64,000 nucleotides of DNA from Mitsuaria chitosanitabida ATCC BAA-476 = NBRC 102408 (GTDB lineage: Bacteria > Pseudomonadota > Gammaproteobacteria > Burkholderiales > Burkholderiaceae_C): positions 62,001-126,000 of the forward strand of contig NZ_BCYP01000039.1 of assembly GCF_001598255.1 (NCBI RefSeq), written 5' to 3'. The notes beneath the pieces were generated by a model. That model was not told the origin of the DNA and did not search any database. It saw nothing but the letters and a program-made list of their open reading frames with translations. Made by a program: the position numbers and the translations under genes. Shown here in pieces: positions 7,872 through 17,740 of the stretch. Positions within the stretch are counted from its first letter, which is position 1, and each line of letters begins with the position of its first letter.

Positions 7872-7897
7872 AGGCGGCCCCCGAGGCCGCCTTTTTG
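7872..7897 (+). terminator. Intrinsic terminator after hpf
   Basis: Stem AGGCGGCC (7872-7879) pairs with GGCCGCCT (7885-7892) followed by a T5 run. A second hairpin, CCTGGGG/CCCCAGG, lies at 7844-7861. Together they separate hpf from ptsN. Confidence 0.85.
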
Positions 7898-7982
7898 TCG
7901 AGAATTGTTGCAATGCAGCAGCAACGGCGACGTTTTCACAGCTCCGTCGCATCCGTCACGCCCGTCAAGGCGACGTGATTCC

Positions 7983-7988
7983 TATAAT
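7983..7988 (+). promoter_or_regulatory. ptsN: -10 element of the ptsN-hprK unit
   Basis: A consensus TATAAT 90 bases upstream of the ptsN start and downstream of the hpf terminator. No good -35 hexamer is visible at 17-bp spacing. It suggests independent transcription of ptsN-hprK. Confidence 0.5.
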
Positions 7989-8077
7989 CTCCGCCTTCAA
8001 CCCCCGGATCTGCGCGCCGACCTGGTGCGCAGTGCTTCCCCAGCCCCGCCGATCCGTACCGATCGGCGCTCTGCCCG

Positions 8078-8548
8078 ATGAACCGTCTCGCCGCCATCCT
8101 TCCCGCCAGCAACGTGCTGGTCGATGTGGACGCTTCCAGCAAAAAGCGGGTCTTCGAGCAGGCCGGGTTGCTCTTCGAGAACAACCACTCGATCTCCCGC
8201 GCCTCGGTCACCGACAACCTGTTCGCCCGCGAGCGACTGGGCTCGACCGGCCTGGGCCATGGCGTGGCGATCCCGCACGGCCGCATCAAGGGCCTGAAGA
8301 ATCCGCTGGCCGCCGTGCTGCGCGTGCAGCAGCCCATCGGCTTCGACGCCCCGGACGACGAGCCCGTCACCCTGCTGATCTTCCTGCTGGTGCCCGAGGC
8401 CGCCACCCAGCGCCATCTCGAGATCCTGTCCGAGATCGCCGAGATGCTGTCCGACCGCGAGCTGCGCGAGCGGCTCAAGACCGAGTCGGAGGCCGCCACC
8501 GTGCATCGCCTGATCGCCGACTGGGAACCGATGAAATCGGTCGCCTGA
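8078..8548 (+). CDS. ptsN: PTS IIA-like nitrogen-regulatory protein PtsN (EIIA-Ntr)
   Basis: A 156-residue EIIA-Ntr of the nitrogen phosphotransferase system; regulatory, not sugar-transporting. The phosphorylated His is H67 in GVAIPHGRI. The fold-typical segments [11 protein letters not shown] and [13 protein letters not shown] are present. It is followed 31 bases later by hprK, the kinase/phosphorylase of the phosphocarrier protein, as in many beta- and alphaproteobacteria. It probably links carbon/nitrogen state to potassium and nitrogen metabolism. Confidence 0.96.
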   Translation: MNRLAAILPASNVLVDVDASSKKRVFEQAGLLFENNHSISRASVTDNLFARERLGSTGLGHGVAIPHGRIKGLKNPLAAVLRVQQPIGFDAPDDEPVTLLIFLLVPEAATQRHLEILSEIAEMLSDRELRERLKTESEAATVHRLIADWEPMKSVA

Positions 8549-8579
8549 GGCCCGCGCACTCTCTCTCCCCGACCGATTC

Positions 8580-9542
8580 GTGAAAGCCACCTCCATCAGC
8601 GCCGACCGGCTGTTCGAAGAACACCGCGAGGCCCTGCGTTGGGAGTGGATCGCCGGCCATGCGCACCCTGAGCGCCGCTTCGACGAAGCCGCGCTGCGCG
8701 ACGCCCAGTCGGCCGCCGACCTGGTCGGCTACCTGAACTACATCCATCCCTACCGCGTCCAGATCGTGGGCCGGCGCGAGGTCGGCTATCTGAGCCAGGC
8801 CTCCGGCGACGTGCTGGACCGCCGCATCGCACGCATCGTCACGCTGGAGCCGCCGGTCATCATCGTGGCCGACGACCAGGTCCCGCCCGACCGTCTGGTC
8901 GCGATGTGCGACCGCGCCGAGATCCCGCTGTTCACGACCGCCGAGTCGGCCGGCCATGTCATCGACCTGGTGCGCGCCTACCTGGCCCACGTCTGCGCGA
9001 ACCGCACGACGCGCCATGGCGTGTTCATGGACATCCTGGGCCTGGGCGTGCTGCTGACCGGCGAGTCCGGCCTGGGCAAGAGCGAACTGGGCCTGGAACT
9101 GATCAGCCGCGGCCATGGCCTGGTGGCGGACGACGCGGTCGATTTCTTCCGCATCGCGCAGGAGGCGATCGAGGGCCGCTGCCCCGAGCTCCTGATGAAT
9201 CTGCTGGAAGTCCGCGGCATCGGCCTGCTGGACATCAAGGCGATCTTCGGGGAGACGGCGGTGCGCCGGAAGATGCGGCTCAAGCTGATCGTGCACCTGG
9301 TCCGCAAGGAGACCATGGAGCGCGACTTCGAGCGCCTGCCCTACGAGCCGCTCTACGAGGACGTGCTGGGCATGCCGGTGCGCAAGGTGGTGATCGCCGT
9401 GGACGCGGGCCGCAACCTCGCGGTGCTGGTCGAGGCGGCGGTGCGCAACACCATCCTGCAACTGCGCGGCATCGACACCTACCGCGAGTTCGTCGAGCGC
9501 CATCAGCGCGCCATCGAGCAAGGGCTCAACGACGCGGGCTGA
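8580..9542 (+). CDS. hprK: HPr kinase/phosphorylase
   Basis: A 320-residue bifunctional enzyme that phosphorylates and dephosphorylates a Ser of HPr. The P-loop GESGLGKS is at about residues 161-168, followed by the HprK signature [11 protein letters not shown]. The N-terminal half is the regulatory domain. The start is GTG at 8580, at the position expected for the family; no better ATG exists nearby. It is co-transcribed with ptsN. Confidence 0.95.
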   Translation: MKATSISADRLFEEHREALRWEWIAGHAHPERRFDEAALRDAQSAADLVGYLNYIHPYRVQIVGRREVGYLSQASGDVLDRRIARIVTLEPPVIIVADDQVPPDRLVAMCDRAEIPLFTTAESAGHVIDLVRAYLAHVCANRTTRHGVFMDILGLGVLLTGESGLGKSELGLELISRGHGLVADDAVDFFRIAQEAIEGRCPELLMNLLEVRGIGLLDIKAIFGETAVRRKMRLKLIVHLVRKETMERDFERLPYEPLYEDVLGMPVRKVVIAVDAGRNLAVLVEAAVRNTILQLRGIDTYREFVERHQRAIEQGLNDAG

Positions 9543-9559
9543 TCAGGGGCCGGAGCGCC

Positions 9560-9994
9560 TCAGCGCATGCCCGACTTGTTCGGGCAGTCCTTCTTCACGC
9601 AGTTCGCATACAGGGCCAGCGAGTGCTCCTGCAGCTGGAAGCCGCGCTCCTGCGCGATGGCGTGCTGGCGCTCCTCGATCTGCGGGTCGTAGAACTCCTC
9701 GACAAAGCCGCAGGTCAGGCAGACCAGGTGGTCGTGGTGATGGCCTTCGTTGAGTTCGAAGACCGCCTTGCCCGACTCGAAATGATTGCGCGAGAGCAGG
9801 CCGGCCTGCTCGAACTGCGTCAGCACGCGGTAGACCGTGGCCAGACCGATGTCGGCGCGTTCATCCAGCAAAGCTTTGTAAACGTCCTCGGCGGTCATGT
9901 GCCGCTGTTGGGCGGTCTGGAAGATCTCGAGGATCTTGATGCGGGGCAGCGTGGCCTTGAGCCCGCTGTTCTTGATTTCGTCTGACCGGTTCAT
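9560..9994 (-). CDS. fur: Ferric uptake regulator Fur
   Basis: A 144-residue Fur repressor that binds Fur boxes when loaded with Fe2+. It has an N-terminal winged helix ([31 protein letters not shown]), the metal-binding cluster [14 protein letters not shown], and a C-terminal CVKKDC Cys pair for structural zinc. It is divergent from bamE with 82 bases between, the standard arrangement in Burkholderiales. Confidence 0.98.
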   Translation of the reverse strand: MNRSDEIKNSGLKATLPRIKILEIFQTAQQRHMTAEDVYKALLDERADIGLATVYRVLTQFEQAGLLSRNHFESGKAVFELNEGHHHDHLVCLTCGFVEEFYDPQIEERQHAIAQERGFQLQEHSLALYANCVKKDCPNKSGMR

Positions 9995-10031
9995 GGGGAT
10001 TGCGCCTGCGGAGAGCGTGGGTGCGTGCCGC

Positions 10032-10037
10032 TAGAAT
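10032..10037 (+). promoter_or_regulatory. bamE: Probable -10 element upstream of bamE
   Basis: TAGAAT lies 40 bases before the bamE ATG in the 82-base fur/bamE divergent region. No clear -35 is visible. Confidence 0.4.
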
Positions 10038-10076
10038 CCGCGGATCATAGCCCTTGCGCCTAGGCCCGGTTGCGCC

Positions 10077-10673
10077 ATGTCATTGAATTCCCGTATCGCC
10101 CGCCTTGCCCGCCGGACGCCCGTCCGCGGCACGACCGCCGGCCTGATCATCGGTCTCCTGGCGCTGGGCGGTTGCTCGCAGATGCCCAAGTTCGACGCCC
10201 TCTCCGTGAGCGGTGACAAGGTGCTGGGTCTCGTGACCCCGTACCGCGTCGAGATCGTCCAGGGCAACGTCGTGACCAAGGAGCAGCTCGCCCAGGTCAA
10301 GCCGGGCATGACCCGCGCCCAGGTCCGCGAGGCGCTCGGCTCCCCGCTGCTGACCGACGTCTTCCACGAGGCGCGCTGGGACTACGTCTTCACGATCCGC
10401 CGCCAGGGCGCGGCCCCGCAGAACCGGCACATCCTGCTGAGCTTCGACGGCGACAAGCTGTCCAAGATCGACGCTCCCGATGACCTGCCGACCGAGAAGG
10501 AATTCATCGCCTCGATCAACACGCTCAAGCTCAAGGGCGCCGAGCCCAAGCTGGAGCTGACCGAGGCGGAACGCCAGGCGCTGCCGCCGCCCGCCAAGGT
10601 GGCGACCGCCGCCTCCGCGGCCGAGCCGATGGGCGCCACGCGCGACTACCCGCCGCTGGAAGCCCGTCGATGA
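10077..10673 (+). CDS. bamE: Outer membrane assembly lipoprotein BamE
   Basis: A 198-residue lipoprotein of the BAM complex, which folds outer-membrane barrels. The signal ends in lipobox LGGC with lipidated C33. The SmpA/OmlA domain includes the conserved Lys-Pro-Gly-Met turn ([18 protein letters not shown]) and the [12 protein letters not shown] strand. A Pro/Ala-rich C-terminal tail of about 45 residues exceeds the E. coli protein. Its stop overlaps the dapB start by four bases (ATGA), so translation is coupled. Confidence 0.95.
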   Translation: MSLNSRIARLARRTPVRGTTAGLIIGLLALGGCSQMPKFDALSVSGDKVLGLVTPYRVEIVQGNVVTKEQLAQVKPGMTRAQVREALGSPLLTDVFHEARWDYVFTIRRQGAAPQNRHILLSFDGDKLSKIDAPDDLPTEKEFIASINTLKLKGAEPKLELTEAERQALPPPAKVATAASAAEPMGATRDYPPLEARR

Positions 10674-11476
10674 GCCGCCTGCGCATCGCGATCACCGGCG
10701 CGTCCGGTCGCATGGGCCGCATGCTCATCGAGGCCGTGCTGGCCTCGGACGACCTGCAGCTGAGCGCCGCGCTCGACCGTGACGGCAGCCCCGCGCTCGG
10801 TCAGGACGCCGGCGCCTGCCTGGGCCAGACCACGGGCATCGCGATCACCAGCGACGTCCGCGCCGGACTCTCCCGGTCCGACGTACTGATCGACTTCACC
10901 CGCCCCGAAGGCACCCTGGCCCACCTGGCCCTGTGCGCGGAACTGGGCGTGAAGACGGTCATCGGCACCACCGGCTTCAGCCCGGACGAGAAGGCCAAGA
11001 TCGGCGAGTACGCCCAGCGCGCCGCCGTCATGATGGCGCCCAACATGAGCGTCGGCGTCAACGTCGTGCTCAAGCTGCTGGAGCAGGCCTCCCAGGCGCT
11101 CTCGCACGGCTACGACATCGAGATCGTCGAGGCCCACCACCGTCACAAGGTCGACGCCCCCAGCGGCACCGCGCTGAAGATGGGCGAGGTCGTCGCCCAG
11201 GCGCTGGGCCGTGACCTGAAGACCTGCGCGGTCTACGGGCGCGAAGGCGTGACCGGCGAGCGCGACCCGTCCACGATCGGCTTCGCCACCGTGCGTGGCG
11301 GTGACGTCATCGGCGACCACACCGTGATGTACCTGGGCATCGGCGAGCGCATCGAGATCAGCCACAAGGCGTCCAGCCGCGCGACCTTCGCGCAGGGCAG
11401 CCTGCGCGCCGCCCGCTTCCTGGGCACCCGCGCGACCGGCCTGTTCGACATGAACGACGTGCTCGGCATCGCCTGA
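10670..11476 (+). CDS. dapB: 4-hydroxy-tetrahydrodipicolinate reductase
   Basis: A 268-residue reductase of the lysine/diaminopimelate pathway, using NAD(P)H. The Rossmann motif [11 protein letters not shown] is at residues 8-18, and the active-site segment [18 protein letters not shown] carries the catalytic His and Lys and the substrate-binding SGT. Length is standard. It overlaps bamE by four bases. Confidence 0.98.
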   Translation: MSRLRIAITGASGRMGRMLIEAVLASDDLQLSAALDRDGSPALGQDAGACLGQTTGIAITSDVRAGLSRSDVLIDFTRPEGTLAHLALCAELGVKTVIGTTGFSPDEKAKIGEYAQRAAVMMAPNMSVGVNVVLKLLEQASQALSHGYDIEIVEAHHRHKVDAPSGTALKMGEVVAQALGRDLKTCAVYGREGVTGERDPSTIGFATVRGGDVIGDHTVMYLGIGERIEISHKASSRATFAQGSLRAARFLGTRATGLFDMNDVLGIA

Positions 11477-11495
11477 GCACGACCTCCGCGACCCG

Positions 11496-12146
11496 ATGCG
11501 CGAGCTGATCTCTCTCTGGCAAGCGGGCGACGGTGTCGCCCGTTTCGTTTCGCTGCTGCTGCTGGCGATGTCGGTGTGCAGCTGGGTGCTGATCTTCTGG
11601 CGCGGCTGGACGCTGGCCCGCGCCCGCCGCGACCTGGTCCGCGCGCTGCCCGTGTTCTGGGCCGCGCCCGCGCTGGCCCAGGGTCGGGACCAGATCCACA
11701 CGCTGGACCGCGAAGGCCTGCTGGCGCCGCTGGTCGACGCCGCGGTCGCGGACAGCCCCGCCGGCACGCTGGCCGCCTCGGCGCAACGCCAGGCCCAGCT
11801 CACCCGCCGCCTGCGCGACGCGTTGCACGCGGTGATCGCCGGCCTGAGCCGCGGTCAGGTCCTGCTGGCCACCATCGGCAGCACGGCGCCCTTCGTCGGC
11901 CTCTTCGGCACGGTCTGGGGCATCTACCACGCGCTGCTGAGCATCTCCTCGACCGGCAACTTCAGCCTGGACAAGGTCTCGGGCCCGGTGGGCGAGTCGC
12001 TGATCATGACCGCCGCCGGCCTGGCCGTGGCCATCCCGGCGGTGCTGGCCTACAACCTGTTCGGCAAATGGGTCGGCGCCTGCGAGGCCGAGCTCGAGGG
12101 CTTCGCGCACGACCTGCGCGAGCTGCTCGCCGGCCCGTCGGCCTGA
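11496..12146 (+). CDS. exbB: MotA/TolQ/ExbB family proton channel protein
   Basis: A 216-residue inner-membrane subunit of an energy-transducing complex. It has a TM near residues 17-37 and two more flanking ATIGSTAPFVGLFGTVWGIYHAL, the family signature, then GLAVAIPAVLAYNLF. It is paired with the ExbD-like gene 31 bases downstream. The complex uses the proton gradient to power TonB-dependent uptake. No tonB gene lies in the window, and TolQ versus ExbB cannot be settled by this gene alone; the short partner and lack of tolA favour ExbB. Confidence 0.9.
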   Translation: MRELISLWQAGDGVARFVSLLLLAMSVCSWVLIFWRGWTLARARRDLVRALPVFWAAPALAQGRDQIHTLDREGLLAPLVDAAVADSPAGTLAASAQRQAQLTRRLRDALHAVIAGLSRGQVLLATIGSTAPFVGLFGTVWGIYHALLSISSTGNFSLDKVSGPVGESLIMTAAGLAVAIPAVLAYNLFGKWVGACEAELEGFAHDLRELLAGPSA

Positions 12147-12177
12147 GCGGCCCGGCCCCGTCACGGATCCGGTCGCC

Positions 12178-12672
<495 letters not shown>

Positions 12673-12736
12673 GCTCCCCCGGGTCTCGACCTCGCCCAAC
12701 GCCCGCCGAGGCCGTGGCCGCGGCGGGTCTGTCTCC

Positions 12737-12742
12737 TACAAT
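12737..12742 (+). promoter_or_regulatory. leuS: Possible -10 element of leuS
   Basis: TACAAT 25 bases before the leuS ATG, in the gap after exbD. The -35 is poor. It would give leuS-lptE-holA their own promoter. Confidence 0.35.
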
Positions 12743-12767
12743 CGCCGGCTACGTTTGCCCGAGCACC

Positions 12768-15401
12768 ATGAACGAGAAATACGCCCCCTCCGAGGTCGAA
12801 CAGGCCGCCCGCGATCACTGGAACGCCCGCGACGCCTATCGCGTCGTCGAGGACGCGTCCAAGCCCAAGTTCTACGCCTGCTCCATGCTGCCCTACCCCA
12901 GCGGCAAGCTGCACATGGGCCATGTCCGCAACTACACGATCAACGACATGTTGACCCGTCAGCTGCGCATGAAGGGCTACAACGTCCTGATGCCCATGGG
13001 CTGGGACGCCTTCGGCCTGCCGGCCGAGAACGCGGCGATGAAGAACAAGGTCCCGCCCGCGCAGTGGACCTACGACAACATCGCCTACATGAAGTCGCAG
13101 ATGCAGGCGATGGGCTTGGCCATCGACTGGTCGCGCGAGATCGCCACCTGCAAGCCCGACTACTACCGCTGGAACCAGTGGCTGTTCCTGAAGATGCTGG
13201 AGGCCGGCATCGCCGAGCGCCGCACGCAGGTCGTGAACTGGGACCCGGTCGACCAGACCGTGCTGGCCAACGAGCAGGTCATCGACGGCAAGGGCTGGCG
13301 CTCGGGCGCGACGGTCGAGAAGCGCGAGATCCCCGGCTACTACCTGAAGATCACCGATTACGCCGAGGAACTGCTGGCCGCCGTGGCCGACCCCTCGGAC
13401 AAGAACTACCTGTCCGGCTGGCCCGAGCGCGTGCGCCTGATGCAGGAGAACTGGATCGGCAAGAGCGAGGGCGTGCGCTTCGCCTTCCCGCACGACATCC
13501 AGGGCGCGGACGGCCAACCGATCCAGGGCGGCCTGCTCTACGTCTTCACGACGCGCGCCGACACCATCATGGGCGTGACCTTCTGCGCCGTGGCCCCGGA
13601 GCACCCGCTGGCCGCGCACGCCGCCGCGACGAACCCGGCCCTGGCCGCGTTCATCGAGGAATGCAAGCAAGGCGGCACGACCGAGGCCGAGCTGGCGACG
13701 CAGGACAAGAAGGGCTTGGCGACGGGCCTGTTCGTGACGCACCCGCTGACCGGCGAGAAGGTCGAGGTCTGGGTCGGCAACTACGTGCTGATGAGCTATG
13801 GGGACGGCGCCGTCATGGGTGTCCCCGCGCATGACGAGCGCGACTTCGCCTTCGCCAACAAGTACGGCATCGCGCTCAAGCAGGTCGTGAAGGTCGGCGA
13901 CGAGCCGTGGAGCGCCGACGCCTGGGCCGAGTCCTACGGCGACAAGGTCAAGGGCGTGTGCATCAACTCCGGCGCGCTGGACGGCCTGACGCACAAGCAG
14001 GCGGTGGACAAGGTCTCCGAACTGCTCGGCGCCAAGGGCCTGGGCGAGAAGAAGACCACCTGGCGCCTGCGCGACTGGGGCGTGAGCCGCCAGCGCTACT
14101 GGGGCACGCCCATCCCCATCATCCATTGCGAGACCTGCGGCCCCGTGCCGGTCCCCGAGAAGGACTTGCCGGTCGTCCTGCCCGAGGACTGCATCCCCGA
14201 CGGCAGCGGCAATCCGCTGAACAAGCGCGCCGACTTCCTGAACTGCGCCTGCCCCAAGTGCGGCGCACCGGCCAAGCGCGAGACGGACACGATGGACACC
14301 TTCGTGGACAGCTCGTGGTACTTCATGCGCTATTGCGACGCGACCAATCCGGAGCAGATGGTCGCGAACGGCACGGATTACTGGATGCCGATGGACCAGT
14401 ACATCGGCGGCATCGAGCACGCGATCCTGCACCTGCTGTACGCGCGCTTCTGGACCAAGGTCATGCGCGACCTCAAGCTCATCAAGTTCAATGAGCCGTT
14501 CACCAACCTGCTGACGCAGGGCATGGTGCTGAAGGGCGCCTTCTTCCGCAAGCCGGAAGACGCCGGCAAGCTCTACTACTGGGAGCACGAGGTCGACGTG
14601 GTCCGCAACGAGCACGGCCAGCCCACCGGCGGCACGCTCAAGGCCGACGGCCAGCCGCTCGAGTACGAGATGACGACGATGTCGAAGTCGAAGAACAACG
14701 GCGTCGACCCGCAGGCCCTGATCGACGAGTACGGCGCCGACACGGCCCGCCTGTTCGTGATGTTCGCGTCCCCGCCCGAGCAGACGCTGGAGTGGAACGA
14801 CGCCGGCGTCGAGGGCGCGCACCGCTTCCTCAAGCGCGTGTGGGGCTTCGGCTCGAAGCAGGCCGACGCGATCAAGAGCGGCGGCGCGGACTTCGCCGCG
14901 CTGAACGACGACGGCAAGGCGCTGCGCCGCGAGGTGCATCTGGTGCTCAAGCAGGTCTCGTACGACTACGAGCGCATGCAGTACAACACCGTGGTCTCCG
15001 GCGCGATGAAGCTGCTGAACGCACTGGAGGGCTTCAAGGCCGAGGGCCAGTCGGCCGCGGTGCGCGAGGGCTTCTCGGTGCTGCTGCGCGTGATCTACCC
15101 GGCCTGCCCGCACATCGCGCACGCGCTGTGGAACGAGCTGGGCTTCTCTTCGGAGCTCGGCGAGCTGCTGGACGCGCCCTGGCCCGCGGTCGACGAGTCG
15201 GCCCTGGTGCAGGACCAGATCGAGCTGATGCTGCAGGTCAACGGCAAGCTGCGCGGCTCGATCAAGGTCGCCGCCTCGGCCGACAAGGCGGCCATCGAGG
15301 CCGCCGCGCTGGCCAATCCCGAGTTCGAGAAGTTCGCCGAGGGCAAGACACCGAAGAAGGTCGTCATCGTCCCGGGTCGTCTCGTCAACGTGGTGGTCTG
15401 A
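12768..15401 (+). CDS. leuS: Leucyl-tRNA synthetase
   Basis: An 877-residue class I aminoacyl-tRNA synthetase. The HIGH-like motif is [11 protein letters not shown] (about residues 41-51) and the KMSKS-like motif is TMSKSKNNG near residue 640. The CP1 editing domain lies between. The start [18 protein letters not shown] at 12768 is the conserved N-terminus; a longer in-frame extension from 12714 is non-conserved and would include the promoter. It is followed by lptE after three bases. Confidence 0.97.
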   Translation: MNEKYAPSEVEQAARDHWNARDAYRVVEDASKPKFYACSMLPYPSGKLHMGHVRNYTINDMLTRQLRMKGYNVLMPMGWDAFGLPAENAAMKNKVPPAQWTYDNIAYMKSQMQAMGLAIDWSREIATCKPDYYRWNQWLFLKMLEAGIAERRTQVVNWDPVDQTVLANEQVIDGKGWRSGATVEKREIPGYYLKITDYAEELLAAVADPSDKNYLSGWPERVRLMQENWIGKSEGVRFAFPHDIQGADGQPIQGGLLYVFTTRADTIMGVTFCAVAPEHPLAAHAAATNPALAAFIEECKQGGTTEAELATQDKKGLATGLFVTHPLTGEKVEVWVGNYVLMSYGDGAVMGVPAHDERDFAFANKYGIALKQVVKVGDEPWSADAWAESYGDKVKGVCINSGALDGLTHKQAVDKVSELLGAKGLGEKKTTWRLRDWGVSRQRYWGTPIPIIHCETCGPVPVPEKDLPVVLPEDCIPDGSGNPLNKRADFLNCACPKCGAPAKRETDTMDTFVDSSWYFMRYCDATNPEQMVANGTDYWMPMDQYIGGIEHAILHLLYARFWTKVMRDLKLIKFNEPFTNLLTQGMVLKGAFFRKPEDAGKLYYWEHEVDVVRNEHGQPTGGTLKADGQPLEYEMTTMSKSKNNGVDPQALIDEYGADTARLFVMFASPPEQTLEWNDAGVEGAHRFLKRVWGFGSKQADAIKSGGADFAALNDDGKALRREVHLVLKQVSYDYERMQYNTVVSGAMKLLNALEGFKAEGQSAAVREGFSVLLRVIYPACPHIAHALWNELGFSSELGELLDAPWPAVDESALVQDQIELMLQVNGKLRGSIKVAASADKAAIEAAALANPEFEKFAEGKTPKKVVIVPGRLVNVVV

Positions 15402-15404
15402 GCC

Positions 15405-15914
15405 ATGAAGCGCCGCGATCTGCTGTCGTTCGGAACCTTCGGCGCGCTGGGCGCCGCAGCCCTGCTGTCGGGCTGCGGCTTCGAGCTGCGCAAGGAACCG
15501 GTGTACCACTTCAAGACGCTGGCGCTGACCGGCTTCATCCCGCACTCCCCGCTCGCGCAGGAGCTGCGCCGCCAGGTGGCGCGCAGCACCGTCCAGCTGG
15601 TCGAGGATCCCAACCGCGCCGACGTCATCATCGACGCCGAGCGCGAGATCCGCGACAAGACCTCGGTGGCGACCACCGCCGCCGGGCAGATCACCGAATG
15701 GCAGCTGCGGCTGTCGCTGGACTACTCGCTGCGCTCGGCCGGCGGGGACATCCTGCTGCCCCGCACCGAACTGCGCCTGACCCGCGACATGAACTACAGC
15801 GAAAGCGCCGCCCTGGCCAAGGAGCAGGAGGAAGCCTCGCTGCAGAAGGCCATGCAGGTCGAGGCCGTGGGCCTGCTGCTGCGCCGCCTGGCCGCGGTGC
15901 ACCTGCCCAACTGA
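15405..15914 (+). CDS. lptE: LPS assembly lipoprotein LptE
   Basis: A 169-residue outer-membrane lipoprotein that plugs the LptD barrel for lipopolysaccharide insertion. It has a twin-Arg-like start (MKRRDLLSFG) and a lipobox LLSGC followed by GFELRK, the typical LptE beginning. The position between leuS and holA is diagnostic across proteobacteria. LptD, its partner, is encoded at about 31.8-34.1 kb. Confidence 0.93.
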   Translation: MKRRDLLSFGTFGALGAAALLSGCGFELRKEPVYHFKTLALTGFIPHSPLAQELRRQVARSTVQLVEDPNRADVIIDAEREIRDKTSVATTAAGQITEWQLRLSLDYSLRSAGGDILLPRTELRLTRDMNYSESAALAKEQEEASLQKAMQVEAVGLLLRRLAAVHLPN

Positions 15915-15933
15915 ACGCGGGGCGGCACGCGGC

Positions 15934-17001
15934 ATGCAGATCAAGGCGGAGGCCCTCGCGGCCCACCTGGCCAAGGGCCTGAAGGCGGTCTACGTCGTGC
16001 ACGGCGACGAGCCGCTGCTCGCGCAGGAGGCCGCGGACGCGCTGCGCGCCGAGGCCCGCAAGCAGGGCTACAGCGAGCGCCAGGTCTTCACCGTCGTCGG
16101 CGGCTACTTCGACTGGGCGCCGGTGATCGCCGCGTCCCAGGCGATGAGCCTGTTCGCCGACAAGCAGTTGATCGAGATCCGCATCCCCGGCGGCAAGCCC
16201 GGCAAGGAGGGCTCCGAGGCCCTGCAGCGCTACGTCGAGGGCCTGCCCCCCGACGTCCTGACCCTGGTCACGCTCCCCCGCCTGGACAAGACCCAGCTGA
16301 GCAGCGCCTGGTTCACCGCGCTGGACGCGGCCGGCGTCTCGATCAAGGTCGATCCGGTCGAACGCCGTGAGCTCCCCGCCTGGATCGCCCGGCGCCTGCA
16401 GCAGCAGGGCCAACCCGTCGCGTCCGGCCCGGAGGGCCAGCAGGCGCTGGAGTTCTTCGCCGACCGCGTCGAGGGCAACCTGCTCGCCGCCCACCAGGAG
16501 CTGCAGAAGCTGGCGCTGCTGCACCCGCCGGGCGAGCTCAGCCTGCAGCACATCGAGGCCGCCGTGCTGGACGTGGCCCGCTTCGACGTGTTCAAGCTCA
16601 GCGAGGCGCTGCTGGGCGGCCGCGTGGGCCGCGTGCTGCGCATGCTCGAGGGCCTGAAAGCCGAGGGCGAGGCCGCGGTGCTGGTGCACTGGACCATGGC
16701 CGAGGACATCCGGGCGCTCAAGCGCGTCCAGGACGCGGTGGGCGCGGGCAAGCCGCTGCCCATGGCCTTGCGCGAGGCGCGCGTCTGGGGCGCCAAGGAG
16801 CGCCTGTTCGAGCGCATCGTCCCGCAACTGCACGGCGCGTCGCTGGCGCGTCTGCTGGTGGCCGCGCAGATCTGCGACGGCATCGTCAAGGGCCTGCGCC
16901 ACCCCGAATGGCCCGCCGATCCCTGGGAAGCCCTGGCCCGATTGGCCCTCATGCTGGAGCAAGCCCTCCGACCGCCGGCCCAGAAAACCCGCTATGGTTG
17001 A
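15934..17001 (+). CDS. holA: DNA polymerase III delta subunit
   Basis: A 355-residue clamp-loader subunit that opens the beta sliding clamp. The N-terminus (LKAVYVVHGDEPLLAQEAADAL) is the family signature; the middle RRLQQQGQPV and EGNLLAAHQELQKLALL segments match the delta lid and collar regions. Standard position after lptE. Confidence 0.95.
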   Translation: MQIKAEALAAHLAKGLKAVYVVHGDEPLLAQEAADALRAEARKQGYSERQVFTVVGGYFDWAPVIAASQAMSLFADKQLIEIRIPGGKPGKEGSEALQRYVEGLPPDVLTLVTLPRLDKTQLSSAWFTALDAAGVSIKVDPVERRELPAWIARRLQQQGQPVASGPEGQQALEFFADRVEGNLLAAHQELQKLALLHPPGELSLQHIEAAVLDVARFDVFKLSEALLGGRVGRVLRMLEGLKAEGEAAVLVHWTMAEDIRALKRVQDAVGAGKPLPMALREARVWGAKERLFERIVPQLHGASLARLLVAAQICDGIVKGLRHPEWPADPWEALARLALMLEQALRPPAQKTRYG

Positions 17002-17028
17002 CGCCTTGTCGTCCATCAGGCGCCGTCG

Positions 17029-17736
17029 ATGAGTCTGCTCCGCCGCTTCAGCCTGCGCGCCGGCCCTTCCGGCCGCGCTCCCGCCCCCGAGGGCCGCTTC
17101 TTGCCTCGCCCGGGCGTCCTCCACGTGTTCCTGTCGTCCGCCCGGCGCGCGCTGCCGGTGCCGATCGTGGCGATGTCCGGGTTCCTGGCCGTCGCCGCCC
17201 AGGCCGCTCCGTGGACGATCCAGGTCCGCGATGCCGGCGGCGCGCCGGTGCCGGACGCGGTCGTCGCGGTCGAGCTGCGCGGCCAGCCGGCCAAGGCCGG
17301 GGCCGGCGTCACCGCCACCATGGGCCAGAAGGACCGCCAGTTCCAGCCGCAGCTGCTGATCGTGCAGACCGGCACGGCGGTGAACTTCCCGAATTTCGAC
17401 ACGGTCCGGCACCACGTCTACTCGTTCTCGCCGACCAAGCGCTTCGAGCTGAAGCTGTACTCCGGCACGCCGGCCGAGCCGGTGGTCTTCGACAAGTCCG
17501 GCGTGGCCCAGCTCGGCTGCAACATCCACGACCGGATGAGCGCCCACATCGTCGTCGTCGACACGCCGGTGTTCGGCCGGGCCGACGCGCAGGGCGAGGT
17601 CAAGCTCGACCTGCCACCGGGCGAGCACCGCGTGCGCCTGTGGGCCACGCGCATGGGCAACGCCGCGCCGACCGCGCAGCCGCTGACCGTGGCCGCCGGC
17701 GCGCCCGGCGTGCTGAAGGTGGAACTGCGCGACTGA
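17029..17736 (+). CDS. Cupredoxin-like periplasmic protein ('methylamine utilization' type)
   Basis: A 235-residue exported protein. A hydrophobic segment near residues 43-60 (VPIVAMSGFLAVAAQAAP) acts as the signal; M49 (position 17173) is an alternative start with less positive charge. The body is a carboxypeptidase-regulatory/cupredoxin-like beta domain. A type-1 copper set is visible: H128/H129 (TVRHHVYSF), C164, H167 and M170 (LGCNIHDRM). Databases often label such proteins 'methylamine utilization', but no mau genes are nearby. Its stop lies four bases before the GGDEF/EAL gene, so the two are translationally close and probably function together. Confidence 0.75.
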   Translation: MSLLRRFSLRAGPSGRAPAPEGRFLPRPGVLHVFLSSARRALPVPIVAMSGFLAVAAQAAPWTIQVRDAGGAPVPDAVVAVELRGQPAKAGAGVTATMGQKDRQFQPQLLIVQTGTAVNFPNFDTVRHHVYSFSPTKRFELKLYSGTPAEPVVFDKSGVAQLGCNIHDRMSAHIVVVDTPVFGRADAQGEVKLDLPPGEHRVRLWATRMGNAAPTAQPLTVAAGAPGVLKVELRD

Positions 17737-17740
17737 CGCC

